Numbered from the stretch's first letter, positions 1-9,548 are shown. The stretch is 64,000 nt of DNA from Lachnospiraceae bacterium (GCA_017620155.1 JAFZQY010000068.1:1-64000), one strand, 5' to 3'. Numbers and translations are program-made. Notes: generated by a model from the letters alone, not told the origin.

Positions 1-1
1 G

Positions 2-394
2 GGACATCAGGTCTACACGTTCACTTATACGGAGAGTTCCTATTTCGGTTACGAGGTGGAATACCCGGGAGAAAGACATTCGTTTATCGCGCCGATAGAC
101 CGGCTTTACAGATGGCTTTCGCTCGATGATGATATTCAGCGGATCCCCGTCGTGTCGCTTCTCTTTTCCATGGGAGCGATGCTGTGGCTTTATCTGTTCG
201 GCATTGCGGTGTTCATGTACAGGCGCGACTATGCGTCGCTGAGCGCGTATATCCTGCCGCTCGGCATCTGGGCGACGCTGATCCCCGGGCCGACATTTTT
301 GCCCAGGTATACGGTATTCTGGTGGTTTATGCTGCCGTATCTCATATACGGCGTTTTCGGTTTTGCGAAGAAGAAAAGTTCCGATACGGATTAA
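2..394 (+). CDS. C-terminal end of a DUF6020-like multi-spanning membrane protein (5' truncated by window)
   Basis: The frame is open from base 2 and ends at TAA 392-394, so only about 130 C-terminal residues are visible. They show two or three hydrophobic segments (IPVVSLLFSMGAMLWLYLFG, then LSAYILPLGIWATLIPG), a 'PRYTVFWWFMLPYLIYGVFG' end and a short Lys-rich cytoplasmic tail. The arrangement resembles the C-terminus of the complete DUF6020-like protein at 55350-57116 ('[18 protein letters not shown]'), so the two are probably paralogues. DUF6020 proteins are uncharacterised membrane proteins often found beside envelope-glycan genes. The polymerase gene begins 18 nt downstream, which suggests one transcription unit. 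A GTG at 56 is internal and should not be taken as the start. The family call rests on a short C-terminal comparison. Confidence 0.6.
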   Translation, partial: GHQVYTFTYTESSYFGYEVEYPGERHSFIAPIDRLYRWLSLDDDIQRIPVVSLLFSMGAMLWLYLFGIAVFMYRRDYASLSAYILPLGIWATLIPGPTFLPRYTVFWWFMLPYLIYGVFGFAKKKSSDTD

Positions 395-412
395 AGGAAA
401 CAGGTAAAACAC

Positions 413-3172
413 ATGAGACATCTGATAACACGTGCACAGGCGGTCAAATATGCGATATATGCGATACTCGCCGTCATTATCTTAAGCATCTTCCCGCTCA
501 GGCTCATCAAAGAGGATATATCCACGACCGGTAAGGAACAGCCCTCCGGAGCGGTGGAAGTCGGCGGAGAAAATGTCGTCCTCCAGCAGTTCATCGCGGA
601 ATACGATCATATCGCATCGATCGGCGTTTATATCAAGGGTGATTATTATGATGATCAGCTCACGCTCCGTGTGTTCAAGCAGGACAATTCGGCGCTGCTT
701 CGCGAGATCACCGTATCGACCGGAGACTTTAAGCGCGTGGACGGAAAAACATATACCCCCGGTTCCGAAGGCGGTTATGCGGACATATTCATAAACCTGG
801 ATACCAAAGTCGGAGACGGATACTTTTATACATTGGAAGGCGTCACCACGGACTTCGAAGTGCTCTTTGAGATGACCGGCAATTCGGGCGCCGCCAACAA
901 CGGTCTGATGCAGTATGCAAATGAGAATAAGGAAGCATACAACGTGATGACCAGATACACATATACCCAGCCCATGAGAAAGGTGCGTTCGCTTATCTAC
1001 ATCGCCGCGCTCATCGCGCTCGGCGCAGCGCTCACGTTCCTCATTAATTTCCTTGAGAAAAAGATCCCCGCGCTTCAGGAGCTCTGCACGATACAGTGGA
1101 TCATAAAAGTGATCGCAAACCCGCTTATCGTGCTCGGGGCTATAGTTGCGATCATATTCATAGGACCTTTGCACATTTTCAGCATATACATATCAGACAT
1201 CGTGCTCCTCATAATCGGAGTGCTGATCCTGGCCGGACTTCTGCTCTATGCGGTGAACAGGAAATATGATTCGGAAAATGTGCCTGATCTTAAACTGACA
1301 CCTCAGGCTGTTCAGTCATTTGCGCAGTCGGTTTGCATCGCTCTCGCCCTCTGGGCCTGCGTGGAGTATATGAATGCGCTGTACGAGATATTCCACGACA
1401 TAGCGTGGAGGAAGATGGCCTTTTTCCTCGGACTCAGTATCATAGTTACATTCAAATTCAAAGAACTGGTAAACATCTATAACGGAGTGCTCCTCGTGGC
1501 AGGCATCGTCTGCGCGAGACTCTATTACACGACCAACCTTCCGGACATGGTCGACGAGTATCATGTGGAAGCCATGATGTGGTCATGCAGGCTGATGCCC
1601 GTGATCTTCATCATGACCGCATACATCATCAGATGCATATTCCTTGCGATCAGGGATAAGCATAATCCGCTAAAGATCGTAAGCTGGCCCTACACTCTTG
1701 CGTGTATCGCGATGGCGGCAGGCATGGTCATCAGACGCCATCACGAATACTGGCCGATCCTGATGACCGTCATCACGGCTGTGTTTGCGTTCAGATTCCT
1801 GTTCTGGGACGAGCGCGCAAGGTTTACGACCAATATATTAAACGGCATATTGATCCATTTTGCGGCCTGCGTTGTTTTCTGTCTGATGCACAGACCGTAT
1901 TCCGCTTTTACATACGTCAGGTTCCCGTTCGTATTCCACACCGTTACGATCACGGCTGAATACATGGCGCTGATCATGTGCGCGGCCCTCGTTAAGCTTT
2001 TTGAAAAATATAACAGGACCAGGGAGTGGAAAAAGTGCATCGGTGAAATGTGCATAGCAGGAGTCACTTCGGTATATATGCTCTTCACAATGTCGCGTAC
2101 GGCCCTTATAGGCGTTGTTGCGATGGGACTGACTATGTGGGTAGCCTATTCGTTTAAAGAGGCCGGAAAAGCCCGTATACGCTCTCTGGCGGCCATGGCA
2201 GTCATGCTGACCGTTGCCGTCATCGTCTGCTTCCCTCCGGTATTTGGCGCACAGCGTATCCTGCCTGCTCTTGTAGCGGAGCCCAGGATCATGGAGATCG
2301 AGACTTATCCCCAGGATCTTCTGGTGAGCAATAACTACGGAAGCGAAGATTATATTACTTTCAGTAAGTTCTCCAAGATCTTTTTCCACAAGATGTTCGG
2401 AGTGGACGAGGATAAGATCAAACTCGACGCCTATACGATAAACGGACGCCGTGACGACGTATACATAGACAAGATGGATCTGTTCAATTCGACGACGGAT
2501 GCAGGGGTCGGCGCTGCGGACATGACCGGTGCCGGATTCAGCACTTCTGCTGCCGAAGCAGGCCGCGGCGGGTATGCTTACGGAACCGCTGGAGTTATGT
2601 TAACCAGTGAAAAGCTGATGGATAATGCCGACACGGGTTTCGTGCCGCCTCACGAATACAGCATGGAGGGTGAACCTCCCGCAGAATGGTGGGATATCAA
2701 CTACTGGGCGTACGATCCCGCAACAGACGAATGGGTATTCGAATACTGGAAGATCGAAGCCGAGCAGACCGAGGATGTGAGCAACGGCCGAGTGGAGATT
2801 TTCCTGTCATATTTACTGCAGCTCACACCCGAAGGACACGAGGAAATGGGGGCGACTTTACCCAACGGTGAGATAGCCGCTCACGCCCACAACATTTATT
2901 TACAGGTAGCCTATGACGGTGGTATCATTATAGGGATAATGTTTATTATTTGGTGCTTCTGCACCTGTGTTCAGGCACTGGTTGTATTTCTGCGTTTGAG
3001 AAGGTTTGATCCTTCGGCGGGAATAGTACTTGCGGTGTCTGTTATGTATGCAGTTTGCGGGCTTACGGAGTGGATTTCGCATCCCTGTAATCCGGTGGGA
3101 ATGATCCTGCTTTTGATCATTGTTCCGCTTGCCCTTTATAAATACGAGCCTAAGACAGATGAAACCCTTTAA
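413..3172 (+). CDS. O-antigen ligase / Wzy-type polysaccharide polymerase, large membrane protein
   Basis: This 919-residue protein has an N-terminal anchor helix (residues 10-30), then a soluble domain of about 120 residues. Around ten membrane helices follow between residues 190 and 640. A large extracytoplasmic loop runs from about 640 to 820. The loop ends in 'HAHNIYLQVAYDGGIIIG', the hallmark of Wzy_C/O-antigen ligase proteins, and is followed by terminal helices. Such proteins polymerise or transfer lipid-linked glycan on the outer face of the membrane. Family members are usually 400-500 residues, so the N-terminal domain and the Gly/Ala/Asp-rich loop are unusual. The ATG at 413 follows a purine-rich AAAGGAAACAGG. 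The 3' end overlaps the next gene by 14 nt. Polymerase versus ligase cannot be decided from sequence alone. Confidence 0.75.
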   Translation: MRHLITRAQAVKYAIYAILAVIILSIFPLRLIKEDISTTGKEQPSGAVEVGGENVVLQQFIAEYDHIASIGVYIKGDYYDDQLTLRVFKQDNSALLREITVSTGDFKRVDGKTYTPGSEGGYADIFINLDTKVGDGYFYTLEGVTTDFEVLFEMTGNSGAANNGLMQYANENKEAYNVMTRYTYTQPMRKVRSLIYIAALIALGAALTFLINFLEKKIPALQELCTIQWIIKVIANPLIVLGAIVAIIFIGPLHIFSIYISDIVLLIIGVLILAGLLLYAVNRKYDSENVPDLKLTPQAVQSFAQSVCIALALWACVEYMNALYEIFHDIAWRKMAFFLGLSIIVTFKFKELVNIYNGVLLVAGIVCARLYYTTNLPDMVDEYHVEAMMWSCRLMPVIFIMTAYIIRCIFLAIRDKHNPLKIVSWPYTLACIAMAAGMVIRRHHEYWPILMTVITAVFAFRFLFWDERARFTTNILNGILIHFAACVVFCLMHRPYSAFTYVRFPFVFHTVTITAEYMALIMCAALVKLFEKYNRTREWKKCIGEMCIAGVTSVYMLFTMSRTALIGVVAMGLTMWVAYSFKEAGKARIRSLAAMAVMLTVAVIVCFPPVFGAQRILPALVAEPRIMEIETYPQDLLVSNNYGSEDYITFSKFSKIFFHKMFGVDEDKIKLDAYTINGRRDDVYIDKMDLFNSTTDAGVGAADMTGAGFSTSAAEAGRGGYAYGTAGVMLTSEKLMDNADTGFVPPHEYSMEGEPPAEWWDINYWAYDPATDEWVFEYWKIEAEQTEDVSNGRVEIFLSYLLQLTPEGHEEMGATLPNGEIAAHAHNIYLQVAYDGGIIIGIMFIIWCFCTCVQALVVFLRLRRFDPSAGIVLAVSVMYAVCGLTEWISHPCNPVGMILLLIIVPLALYKYEPKTDETL

Positions 3173-5015
3173 TGTAAAGATCCTATACAGAAGGACCGCG
3201 CTGGTGATATACGATATCATCAGTATTGTCGCATCCAGCGTTCTTGCGATCCTTATCAGATATGAATTCAGTTACGGAGTGATCCCTCCGCAGTTCAGGC
3301 ATCCGATCGAGAAGTTTCTCCCGATCAATGTCGTCGTTACCCTTCTCCTTTTTTACATATTCAGGCTGTACAGTTCGCTCTGGGCGTATGCCGGAGAGGC
3401 TGAACTTCAGTCCATCGTGATATCGAGTTTCCTGTCGGGACTCGTTAATCTCGTGGGCCTTCAGCTTTTCAAGGAAGGCGCGATAGCGGTTCCCAAGAGC
3501 TATTATTTCCTGTACGTGTTCATACTGATCGCGTTCATGTTCGCGAGCCGATTCTCGTACCGGTTCCTGAGGAATCTAAAGCACAAGAGTAATAACAGAA
3601 ATAATGACATAGCCGTTATGGTCATAGGAGCCGGTGAGGCTGCCAATGTAATCATCAAGGAGATCATAAATTCCAATTTCTCCACGATGAAGATCAAATG
3701 CATCATCGATGACGATAAGGGCAAATGGGGCAAATACATTCAGGGTATCCGAGTGGTCGGCGGCCGTGACAAGATCCTGGAATGCGCCGACACATATGAG
3801 ATAGACCAGATCATCGTGGCGCTTCCGTCGATCTCGAGATCACAGCTTCGTGAGATCCTTGAGATCTGCAAGGAGACCGAGTGCAAGATCCAGTCGCTGC
3901 CCGGCATGTACCAGATCGTGAACGGAGATGTGTCTGTTTCAAAGCTTCGCGACATAGAGATCGAAGACCTGCTCGGACGCGATCCCGCTGACATAGATCT
4001 TGATTCGATCCTCGGATATGTGCAGAACCAGGTCGTGCTTGTTACTGGCGCCGGCGGATCCATAGGATCGGAGCTCTGTCGCCAGATCGCAACGCACAAT
4101 CCCGCAAGACTCATCATGCTGGACATCTATGAGAACAGCGTATATGAGATCCAGCAGGAACTTAAGTTAAATCATCCCGACCTTGATATGGTGGTCCTTA
4201 TCGCGAGCATCCGTAATGCGAACCGCATGAACTGGATCTTCGACAAATATAAACCCGCGATCGTATACCATGCCGCTGCCCACAAGCACGTTCCGCTCAT
4301 GGAGGACAGCCCGGGAGAGGCCATCAAGAACAACGTCTTTGGTACATTCCATGTGGCTCAGGCCGCAGCGATGTGCGGAGCGCGCAGGTTCGTCATGATC
4401 AGTACGGATAAGGCAGTGAACCCCACGAACATCATGGGAGCTTCCAAGCGTATCTGTGAGATGATCATACAGACGTTCAACAACAAATATGACACCGAAT
4501 TCGTTGCGGTGCGTTTCGGAAACGTGCTGGGTTCCAACGGTTCGGTCATTCCGCTTTTCCGTAAACAGATAGCGGAAGGCGGACCGGTTACGGTTACGCA
4601 CCCCGACATCATCAGATACTTCATGACGATACCCGAAGCGGTGTCCCTCGTACTTCAGGCAGGCGCTTATGCCAAGGGCGGTGAGATCTTCGTCCTCGAC
4701 ATGGGTGAGCCCGTGAAGATCCTGGAACTTGCAGAGAACCTGATCAGACTTTCCGGATACAAACCTTACGACGAGATACCGATCCGTTTCACAGGCCTTC
4801 GTCCGGGCGAGAAACTCTACGAAGAGATGCTGATGGATGAGGAGGGCCTTAAGGAAACGGCCAACTCGATGATCCATATCGGAAGGCCTCTCGAGATCGA
4901 CGAGGACAGGTTCTTCGAGGAACTTAAGGAACTTAAGGATTCCAGCGAGATAGAGGATCAGGACATCAGACCTCTGGTCAAAAAGATCGTCCCGACTTAT
5001 ACATATAAACAGTGA
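3159..5015 (+). CDS. membrane-anchored UDP-N-acetylhexosamine 4,6-dehydratase (CapD/WbpM/PglF family)
   Basis: The 618-residue protein has four N-terminal membrane helices (about residues 14-135). A first Rossmann-like domain carries GAGEAAN near 157, and a catalytic Rossmann domain carries GAGGSIGSE at 297-305. 'ISTDKAVNPTNIMGASKR' matches the active-site region of the family. These enzymes convert UDP-GlcNAc to a UDP-4-keto-6-deoxy-HexNAc, the first step to bacillosamine, QuiNAc4N or FucNAc4N sugars. The length fits full-size WbpM/PglF proteins. I chose ATG 3159 over an upstream in-frame TTG at 3120 because MKPFNVK leads directly into the first helix and the TTG lies deep in the preceding gene. 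The aminotransferase that would use the product lies 12 nt downstream. Confidence 0.88.
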   Translation: MKPFNVKILYRRTALVIYDIISIVASSVLAILIRYEFSYGVIPPQFRHPIEKFLPINVVVTLLLFYIFRLYSSLWAYAGEAELQSIVISSFLSGLVNLVGLQLFKEGAIAVPKSYYFLYVFILIAFMFASRFSYRFLRNLKHKSNNRNNDIAVMVIGAGEAANVIIKEIINSNFSTMKIKCIIDDDKGKWGKYIQGIRVVGGRDKILECADTYEIDQIIVALPSISRSQLREILEICKETECKIQSLPGMYQIVNGDVSVSKLRDIEIEDLLGRDPADIDLDSILGYVQNQVVLVTGAGGSIGSELCRQIATHNPARLIMLDIYENSVYEIQQELKLNHPDLDMVVLIASIRNANRMNWIFDKYKPAIVYHAAAHKHVPLMEDSPGEAIKNNVFGTFHVAQAAAMCGARRFVMISTDKAVNPTNIMGASKRICEMIIQTFNNKYDTEFVAVRFGNVLGSNGSVIPLFRKQIAEGGPVTVTHPDIIRYFMTIPEAVSLVLQAGAYAKGGEIFVLDMGEPVKILELAENLIRLSGYKPYDEIPIRFTGLRPGEKLYEEMLMDEEGLKETANSMIHIGRPLEIDEDRFFEELKELKDSSEIEDQDIRPLVKKIVPTYTYKQ

Positions 5016-5027
5016 TGAGGTGATCTT

Positions 5028-6251
5028 ATGCCGCACGAACCTTTTGCAAAAAAAATATACTTATCGTCGCCCACGATGCACGGCGAGGAGCTTGAATATA
5101 TCACCGAGGCCTTCGAGACCAACTGGATGTCCACGGTCGGCGAGAACATAAACGAAGCAGAGCACGGGATATGTAACTATGTCGGGTGCTCGCACGCAGT
5201 GGGATTATCGGCCGGAACTGCAGCTCTCCACATGGCGATCAAGCTTGCCGGAGAAAAGATTTACGGCCCTACTAAGGTAGGACGCGGAGCGCTTGCCGGA
5301 CACAAGGTATTCTGCACCGATATGACCTTCGATGCGACGGTCAATCCCGTGGTCTATGAATGCGGCGAACCCGTTTTCATCGATACAGAATACGACACCT
5401 GGAACATGTCACCCGAGGCTCTTGAGAAAGCGTTTGAACTCTATCCCGATGTGAAGATCGTGGTATATGCGCATCTCTACGGAGTCCCCGCAAAAGTGGA
5501 TGAGATCGCAGAGATCTGCGAGCGTCACGGAGCGATCATAGTCGAGGATGCGGCAGAGAGTCTGGGCGCCACATATAAGGGATGCGAGACCGGAACTTTC
5601 GGACTGTATAACGCGATCAGTTTTAATGGTAACAAGATCATCACCGGATCATCCGGCGGTATGTTTCTGACAGAGGATAAAGAGGCTGCCGACAAGGTGC
5701 GCAAGTGGTCTACACAGTCACGTGATAACGCACCCTGGTACCAGCATTCGGAGCTCGGATATAACTACCGTATGAGCAACGTTATAGCAGGCGTCGTAAG
5801 AGGTCAGCTGAACCACCTCGACGAGCATATAGCACAGAAAAAAGCTATATATGAAAGATACCGCGACGGGTTATCGGATCTGCCCGTTAAGATGAATCCT
5901 TATGATTCCGAGAATTCTGTCCCTAATTACTGGCTTTCATGCATGATCATAGACGCAGATGCTATGTGTGAGCAGACAAGGACCGACCATGAGGCTTCTT
6001 ATGTCGCCGCTCCCGGTAAGAGCTGCCCGACGCAGATCTTAGAAGCCATCGCTGCTCTGAACGCTGAGGGCCGTCCCATCTGGAAACCGATGCATATGCA
6101 GCCGATATACTCAGGCAACGCATTTGTGACCACTGGCGAAGATGCGGGTGCGGACATTTTTGCAAGAGGCTTATGCCTGCCGAGCGATAACAAGATGACT
6201 CCCGAAGTACAGGACATCATCATAGATACGATACACGAGTGTTTTGACTGA
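5028..6251 (+). CDS. DegT/DnrJ/EryC1 PLP-dependent sugar aminotransferase (PglE-like)
   Basis: The 407-residue protein has the DegT fold pattern: 'GLSAGTAALHMAIKLAGE' near 59-76, 'VEDAAESLGATYKG' near 172-185, and 'FNGNKIITGSSGGM' with the PLP lysine predicted at K203. Family members transfer an amino group to a 4-keto nucleotide sugar. Placed right after the dehydratase, it most likely makes UDP-4-amino-4,6-dideoxy-HexNAc. An insertion near residues 77-92 and a long segment near 310-345 make it longer than the usual 370-380 residues. It starts 12 nt after the dehydratase with GAGGTGATCTT before the ATG. No PglD-like acetyltransferase is nearby; the formyltransferase at 8612 could acylate the amine instead. 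Confidence 0.85.
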   Translation: MPHEPFAKKIYLSSPTMHGEELEYITEAFETNWMSTVGENINEAEHGICNYVGCSHAVGLSAGTAALHMAIKLAGEKIYGPTKVGRGALAGHKVFCTDMTFDATVNPVVYECGEPVFIDTEYDTWNMSPEALEKAFELYPDVKIVVYAHLYGVPAKVDEIAEICERHGAIIVEDAAESLGATYKGCETGTFGLYNAISFNGNKIITGSSGGMFLTEDKEAADKVRKWSTQSRDNAPWYQHSELGYNYRMSNVIAGVVRGQLNHLDEHIAQKKAIYERYRDGLSDLPVKMNPYDSENSVPNYWLSCMIIDADAMCEQTRTDHEASYVAAPGKSCPTQILEAIAALNAEGRPIWKPMHMQPIYSGNAFVTTGEDAGADIFARGLCLPSDNKMTPEVQDIIIDTIHECFD

Positions 6252-6294
6252 ATATACCTGATGCCGGCATGAGTGCGGCGCACAAGGAGGAAAA

Positions 6295-7611
6295 ATGAGC
6301 TTATACGAAGATATAGTTGCGGGCAGAGAGAAGCTTTCCCTGGTAGGTTTAGGTTATGTGGGAATGCCTATCGCGGTTGCTTTTGCAAAAAAGATAAATG
6401 TCATAGGCTTTGATTTAAATGCTGCCAAGATCGATCTGTATAAGAACGGCGTCGATCCTACCGGTGAAGTGGGAGATGCTGCGATCCGTGAGACCAAGGT
6501 TGATTTTACGGCAGATCCTTCCAGACTTCGTGAAGCGAAGTTCCATATCGTTGCGGTTCCCACTCCCGTAAATGACGACCACACGCCGGATCTTACTCCC
6601 GTGGAGGGCGCAAGCCGCCTGCTCGGACAGAACCTGACTAAGGGATCTATCATCGTATTTGAGTCGACTGTTTATCCCAGTGTTACCGAGGACGTATGCG
6701 TGCCGATAATCGAGGCCGAATCCGGACTTAAGTGCGGAGTTGATTTCAAGATCGGTTATTCACCGGAGAGGATCAATCCCGGCGATAAGGTGCATAGGCT
6801 TGAGACCATCACCAAGATCGTATCCGGTATGGATGAGGAGACACTGGATACCATTGCAAAAGTGTATGAACTCGTGGTCGAGGCAGGCGTATACCGTGCG
6901 CAGTCCATCAAAGTAGCTGAGGCTGCCAAGGTCATAGAGAACAGCCAGCGCGATATCAACATCGCGTTCATGAATGAGCTTTCGATCATTTTCCATAAGA
7001 TGGGCATAGATACCAAGGACGTGCTCGAGGCAGCAGGCACGAAGTGGAACTTCTTAAACTTCAAGCCCGGTCTCGTAGGCGGACACTGCATAGGCGTGGA
7101 TCCCTACTATCTGACCTATAAGGCGGAACAGCTCGGATACCACAGCCAGATCATTTTATCGGGACGCCGCATCAATGACGACATGGGCAAATATGTGGCT
7201 GAGAGCCTCGTCAAGAACCTGATCAAGTCAGGCGTTGCTGTTAAGGGCGCGCGCGTGGTCATCATGGGATTCACGTTCAAGGAAAACTGCCCCGACACAC
7301 GTAATACCAAAGTCATCGACATATATAACGAACTCAAGGAATACGGGATCGATCCTATCGTAGTTGATCCCGCAGCTGATGCGGATGAGGCTAAGAGACT
7401 TTACGGAATAGAGTTTTCCGACGAGTCCGAAGTGCACGACATGGATGCTGTGATCTTCGCGGTATGCCACGATCAGTTTGCATCATATGACCGTGCAAAA
7501 GTATCCGCAATGTTCAATCCTGCCAACCCTGTTAAGGTGCTGGCGGACTTAAAGGGAATGTTTGATAAGTCAGAATATTCCGATAAGGAATATCTGTATT
7601 GGAGGCTGTGA
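6295..7611 (+). CDS. UDP-N-acetyl-hexosamine 6-dehydrogenase (TviB/WbpO-like)
   Basis: This 438-residue nucleotide-sugar dehydrogenase has an N-terminal NAD site (GLGYVGMPIA near 18-27), a central dimerisation helix and the catalytic cysteine at about C265 in 'GGHCIGVDPYYLTYK'. The C-terminal UDP-binding domain contains 'GFTFKENCPDTRNTK'. It resembles the Vi-antigen TviB/WbpO branch, which oxidises C6 of UDP-GlcNAc or UDP-GalNAc to the uronic acid with two NAD+. It differs in pattern from the Ugd UDP-glucose type. AAGGAGGAAAA before ATG 6295 is a strong ribosome binding site. The partner epimerase starts 4 nt after its stop. Substrate is assigned by family and context. Confidence 0.85.
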   Translation: MSLYEDIVAGREKLSLVGLGYVGMPIAVAFAKKINVIGFDLNAAKIDLYKNGVDPTGEVGDAAIRETKVDFTADPSRLREAKFHIVAVPTPVNDDHTPDLTPVEGASRLLGQNLTKGSIIVFESTVYPSVTEDVCVPIIEAESGLKCGVDFKIGYSPERINPGDKVHRLETITKIVSGMDEETLDTIAKVYELVVEAGVYRAQSIKVAEAAKVIENSQRDINIAFMNELSIIFHKMGIDTKDVLEAAGTKWNFLNFKPGLVGGHCIGVDPYYLTYKAEQLGYHSQIILSGRRINDDMGKYVAESLVKNLIKSGVAVKGARVVIMGFTFKENCPDTRNTKVIDIYNELKEYGIDPIVVDPAADADEAKRLYGIEFSDESEVHDMDAVIFAVCHDQFASYDRAKVSAMFNPANPVKVLADLKGMFDKSEYSDKEYLYWRL

Positions 7612-7615
7612 CCCT

Positions 7616-8590
7616 ATGGGATATAAAGATTTAAAGTTTGATCCGGATTCGGTCTTTCTTGTAACAGGAGGAGCCGGATTCATAGGATCCAATATCTGCG
7701 AAGCACTCGTAAACATGGGCTACCGCGTAAGGTGCCTGGACAATCTCTCAACAGGCCGTATCGAGAACCTTTCCTCGATAATGCGTAACGAGAAGTTTAC
7801 TTTTACCGAGGGTGATATCAGGGACTTGGATACCTGCATGAGGATGACAGAGGGCGTTGATTTCGTGCTCAATCAGGCCGCATGGGGTTCGGTGCCCAGA
7901 TCGATCGAGATGCCTCTTTTATACGAGGAGATCAACATCCGCGGTACTCTCAACATGATGGAAGCATCGCGTCAGAACGACGTCAGCAAGTTCGTCTATG
8001 CATCGAGCTCATCGGTGTACGGCGACCATCCCGTTCTCCCCAAGCGCGAAGGACAGGAGGGCAAGGTCTTAAGCCCTTATGCCCTGACCAAGAAAGTGGA
8101 TGAAGAGTACGGAAGACTCTACCATGAGCTCTACGGACTCGATACCTACGGTCTCAGATATTTCAACGTATTCGGCCGCAGACAGAATCCTGACGGCATG
8201 TATGCAGCTGTTATACCGAAGTTCATCAGACAGCTTCTTGCCGGCGAGACGCCGACCATCAACGGAGACGGAAGACAGTCGAGAGACTTCACATACATTG
8301 ATAACGTCATCGAGGGCAACCTCCGTGCAGCGCTCGCGGGAAGCGATGCGGCGGGCGAGGCCTACAACATAGGCGCCGGCGGAAGAGAGTATCTGATCGA
8401 TATCTATTACGATCTGTGCAAGGCTCTCGAGATCGAGCGCGAGCCCATATTCGGACCTCCGAGAAAGGGCGACATACGCGATTCCAACGCCGATATCTCC
8501 AAGGCCAGAGAAAAACTGGGCTATGATCCCGAGTACGATTTTGCATCGGGTATCGCGCTGGCTATCGACTGGTATAAAGAAAATCTTTGA
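7616..8590 (+). CDS. NAD-dependent UDP-HexNAc(A) 4-epimerase (TviC/WbpP-like)
   Basis: This 324-residue extended SDR enzyme has GGAGFIG at 18-24, 'YASSSSVYGD' near 128-137 and the catalytic pair Y155-xxx-K159 in 'SPYALTKK'. 'RYFNVFGRRQNPDGMYAAVIP' is typical of WbpP/TviC/Gne C4-epimerases of N-acetylated substrates. With the dehydrogenase just upstream it should interconvert gluco and galacto forms, giving UDP-GalNAcA. ATG 7616 follows GGAGG at 7601-7605. The frame is open back to a TTG at 7562, but that lies inside the dehydrogenase and lacks a ribosome binding site. It is probably translated as a pair with the dehydrogenase. Confidence 0.85.
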   Translation: MGYKDLKFDPDSVFLVTGGAGFIGSNICEALVNMGYRVRCLDNLSTGRIENLSSIMRNEKFTFTEGDIRDLDTCMRMTEGVDFVLNQAAWGSVPRSIEMPLLYEEINIRGTLNMMEASRQNDVSKFVYASSSSVYGDHPVLPKREGQEGKVLSPYALTKKVDEEYGRLYHELYGLDTYGLRYFNVFGRRQNPDGMYAAVIPKFIRQLLAGETPTINGDGRQSRDFTYIDNVIEGNLRAALAGSDAAGEAYNIGAGGREYLIDIYYDLCKALEIEREPIFGPPRKGDIRDSNADISKAREKLGYDPEYDFASGIALAIDWYKENL

Positions 8591-8611
8591 TCATAAAAAC
8601 AGGGAGTGGGT

Positions 8612-9544
8612 ATGCATTATAAAGTAGTCGTATTCGGAGTTAAGGATACCTCTGAAAACATAATCGATTTCATACAGAATGAGATATGTCCGGTAGATCT
8701 GGTCATAACCATTGCTCCCGAGGTCACACAGAAGAATCAGGTGTCCGGGTATAAGGGCCTGAGTTTCCTCACTGAGAAATACGGAATTCCGGTACATGAA
8801 GCGGAAAGTTACGGTCTTAAAGACGAAAAGACCGCGCGTTTCATGGCGGAAAACACTTTTGACATAGGCATATCCATGGGCTGGCAGAGGCTTGTTCCTG
8901 TGGAGGTTCTCGACAGATTTAAGTTCGGCGTTTACGGCTTCCACGGAAACGCCGGATATCTTCCTTTCGGCCGCGGACGTTCTCCGCTCAACTGGTCGAT
9001 CATCCTGGGTGATACCAGATTCAATCTCAATCTTTTCCGATATGATGAAAAAGCGGATTCGCCCAATATTTTTGCGACGGAAAGTTTCCAGATAAATCCC
9101 TGCGATGACATCCGTACCGCGCAGTACAAGAACATGATGGTCTCCAAGAGGCTCATCCGCAGGCTGCTTGAGGCTTATTCCGCGGGGAAGATCGACATCC
9201 GTACGGAGTCCAAGGATTTTGATTCATGGTATGAAAAAAGGACCGCTGCGGACGGGTTCGTTGATTTCCGCGCACGTACGCGTGACATCTATAATCTGAT
9301 CCGCGGAGTCGCTGCTCCTTTTCCGGGTGCTTTCGCATATATCAGGGGCAAAAAGATCACGATCTGGAGCGCCCAGCCTTTTGACGAGATGATTGATCTG
9401 TCGGACTATGCGCCGGGCGAGATCGCGGATATATTCGATGACAGGCTGGTGGTGAGGACGGTCGACGGATCGCTGCTCATCAACAGATATGACTATGACG
9501 GCGAAGTGAAGGTTGGCGATATTTTAGGAACTGAGGGGGACTAA
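8612..9544 (+). CDS. formyltransferase-family protein, probable nucleotide-sugar N-formyltransferase
   Basis: The 310-residue protein has a formyltransferase N-domain and a C-terminal Fmt-like domain ('DFRARTRDIYNLIRGVAAPFPGAF'). In the active-site region it reads 'GFHGNAGYLPFGRGRSPLNW', with the expected His at 111 and an Asp at 149 in 'DEKADSPNIF'. The Asn normally two residues before that His is Gly109, although an Asn sits two residues after it. Sugar formyltransferases use N10-formyl-THF to formylate 4-amino sugars such as Qui4N. The neighbours make that substrate, and the protein lies in a glycan operon rather than near tRNA genes, so a sugar role is favoured over Met-tRNA formylation. 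ATG 8612 has AGGGAG 5 nt upstream; GTG 8606 overlaps that site. Confidence 0.75.
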   Translation: MHYKVVVFGVKDTSENIIDFIQNEICPVDLVITIAPEVTQKNQVSGYKGLSFLTEKYGIPVHEAESYGLKDEKTARFMAENTFDIGISMGWQRLVPVEVLDRFKFGVYGFHGNAGYLPFGRGRSPLNWSIILGDTRFNLNLFRYDEKADSPNIFATESFQINPCDDIRTAQYKNMMVSKRLIRRLLEAYSAGKIDIRTESKDFDSWYEKRTAADGFVDFRARTRDIYNLIRGVAAPFPGAFAYIRGKKITIWSAQPFDEMIDLSDYAPGEIADIFDDRLVVRTVDGSLLINRYDYDGEVKVGDILGTEGD

Positions 9545-9548
9545 GCAT

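Noticed and set aside
482..1174. 230-residue open frame on the minus strand
   Set aside because: It is antisense to the polymerase gene, has a charged composition with no domain pattern and no ribosome binding site; it is a shadow.
4167..5036. 289-residue open frame on the minus strand
   Set aside because: It lies antisense to the dehydratase, whose motifs are clear; shadow frame.
7562..7615. 18-codon upstream extension of the TviC-like gene from a TTG
   Set aside because: It lies within the dehydrogenase gene, while ATG 7616 has a GGAGG at the right distance and leads straight into the NAD motif.
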